Part shown: positions 12,615-13,062 of the stretch, piece by piece | Numbering within the stretch: position 1 is the first letter of the stretch | How the letters are laid out: each line of letters begins with the position of its first letter | Assembly (NCBI GenBank): GCA_045640265.1 | Contig: JAZUES010000256.1 | Coordinates: forward strand, 1 to 13,062 | Source: Solibacillus sp045640265 | GTDB lineage: Bacteria; Bacillota; Bacilli; Bacillales_A; Planococcaceae | Reading direction: 5' to 3' | DNA: 13,062 bases | Translations under genes and position numbers: made by a program | Notes under the pieces: generated by a model | Databases searched by the model: none | The model's input: the letters and a program-made list of their open reading frames with translations, nothing else | What the model was told of the DNA's origin: nothing

Positions 12615-13062
12615 TTATAAGAACATACCTGCAATAGCAGCTGATAATAATGATGCTAACGTACCTGCAGCTACTGATTTCAATGCAAGACTCGCAATCA
12701 TACTACGTTTATCTGGTGCCATACCACCTAAACCACCGATTAAAATACCCATCGAGCTTAAGTTTGCGAAACCACATAACGCGAATGAAATGATGATCCC
12801 TGTTTTTTCAGAGAGATCCCCGATAACTGGACCGAAGTTAGAGTATGCAACAAATTCATTTAAGATTAATTTTTGACCGATAAATGAACCTGCGTCAACG
12901 GCTTCATGCCAAGGAACCCCAATTGCAAATGCAAGTGGTGAGAATACATAACCAAGAATTCCTTCTAATGTCACATTATCAAAGCCGAACCAGCCCATAA
13001 CGCCGCCTAAAATACCATTTAAAAGAGCGATTAACGCGATGAAACATAATAACATTGCCCCA
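12615..13062 (-). CDS. Concentrative nucleoside transporter (CNT/NupC family), C-terminal part
   Basis: The fragment is the last 149 or so codons; the 5' part lies beyond the window, and family members have about 400 residues. CNT proteins import nucleosides with protons or sodium across the inner membrane. The frame stays open to the window edge, reading GAMLLCFIALIALLNGILGG, then GYVFSPLAFAIGVPW, GSFIGQKLILNEFVAY, the conserved GFANLSSMGILIGGLGGMAPDKRS, and a final small hydrophobic helix ending AGMFL. These are the family's substrate-site and C-terminal signatures. The Met at 13053-13055 is internal, not the start. It is convergent with the yeiL-like gene and ends before a strong terminator. 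Which nucleoside it carries cannot be told from this part; NupC, NupG and pseudouridine-type transporters share these motifs. Confidence 0.93.
   Translation of the reverse strand, partial: GAMLLCFIALIALLNGILGGVMGWFGFDNVTLEGILGYVFSPLAFAIGVPWHEAVDAGSFIGQKLILNEFVAYSNFGPVIGDLSEKTGIIISFALCGFANLSSMGILIGGLGGMAPDKRSMIASLALKSVAAGTLASLLSAAIAGMFL

Noticed and set aside
1..13062. CRISPR arrays, insertion sequences, prophage or tRNA genes
   Set aside because: No regularly spaced repeats, transposase or integrase motifs, or tRNA cloverleaf sequences were seen on either strand.

Overview
The window comes from a low-GC Gram-positive bacterium of the Bacillales. Strong AGGAGG-type ribosome binding sites, a T-box leader on alaS, and the gene order alaS-yrzL-ruvX-yrzB-mltG-yrrM-yrrN-yrrO-udk-greA, the same as in Bacillus subtilis, support this. 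A fused double-DUF1292 gene and a YeiL-type regulator would suit the Lysinibacillus/Solibacillus/Kurthia group (Caryophanaceae), but that placement is inference. No mobile element, CRISPR array, rRNA or tRNA gene was seen.

Layout. From base 1 to about 10,540 everything is on the minus strand and is the conserved housekeeping block. Read in transcription order it runs: alaS (7532-10201) behind a consensus promoter and an alanine T-box leader; ireB/yrzL and ruvX, overlapping by 4 nt, with their own promoter; yrzB (one DUF1292 domain) and a second gene with two fused DUF1292 domains, separated and followed by hairpins; mltG, flanked by terminators; then the tightly packed yrrM-yrrN-yrrO-udk cluster; and finally greA, cut by the window edge. 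Several genes use GTG or TTG starts (yrrN, mltG, ireB, yeiL), so the simplest open-frame limits are misleading for ireB, mltG, yrzB, the MFS gene and yeiL. I chose those starts by ribosome binding site and family length.

From about 10,550 to the end the B. subtilis order is lost. An HcaT-like major facilitator transporter (minus) stands back to back with a YeiL-family CRP/FNR regulator (plus). Beyond it, convergent, lies the 3' part of a concentrative nucleoside transporter (CNT/NupC family). A near-perfect CRP-class palindrome (TGTGA-N6-TCATA) lies at the predicted start of yeiL transcription.

How the genes work together. YrrN and YrrO with the methyltransferase YrrM/TrmR form the wobble-uridine pathway (ho5U34 to mo5U34) on tRNA. 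Udk salvages uridine and cytidine. AlaS, RuvX, GreA, MltG and IreB are translation, RNA/DNA processing, transcription and cell-wall functions. I see no clear undescribed system. The best leads are the YeiL operator and its neighbourhood, the DUF1292 multiplication, the cysteine loss in YrrN, and several structured RNA leaders or intergenic hairpins.
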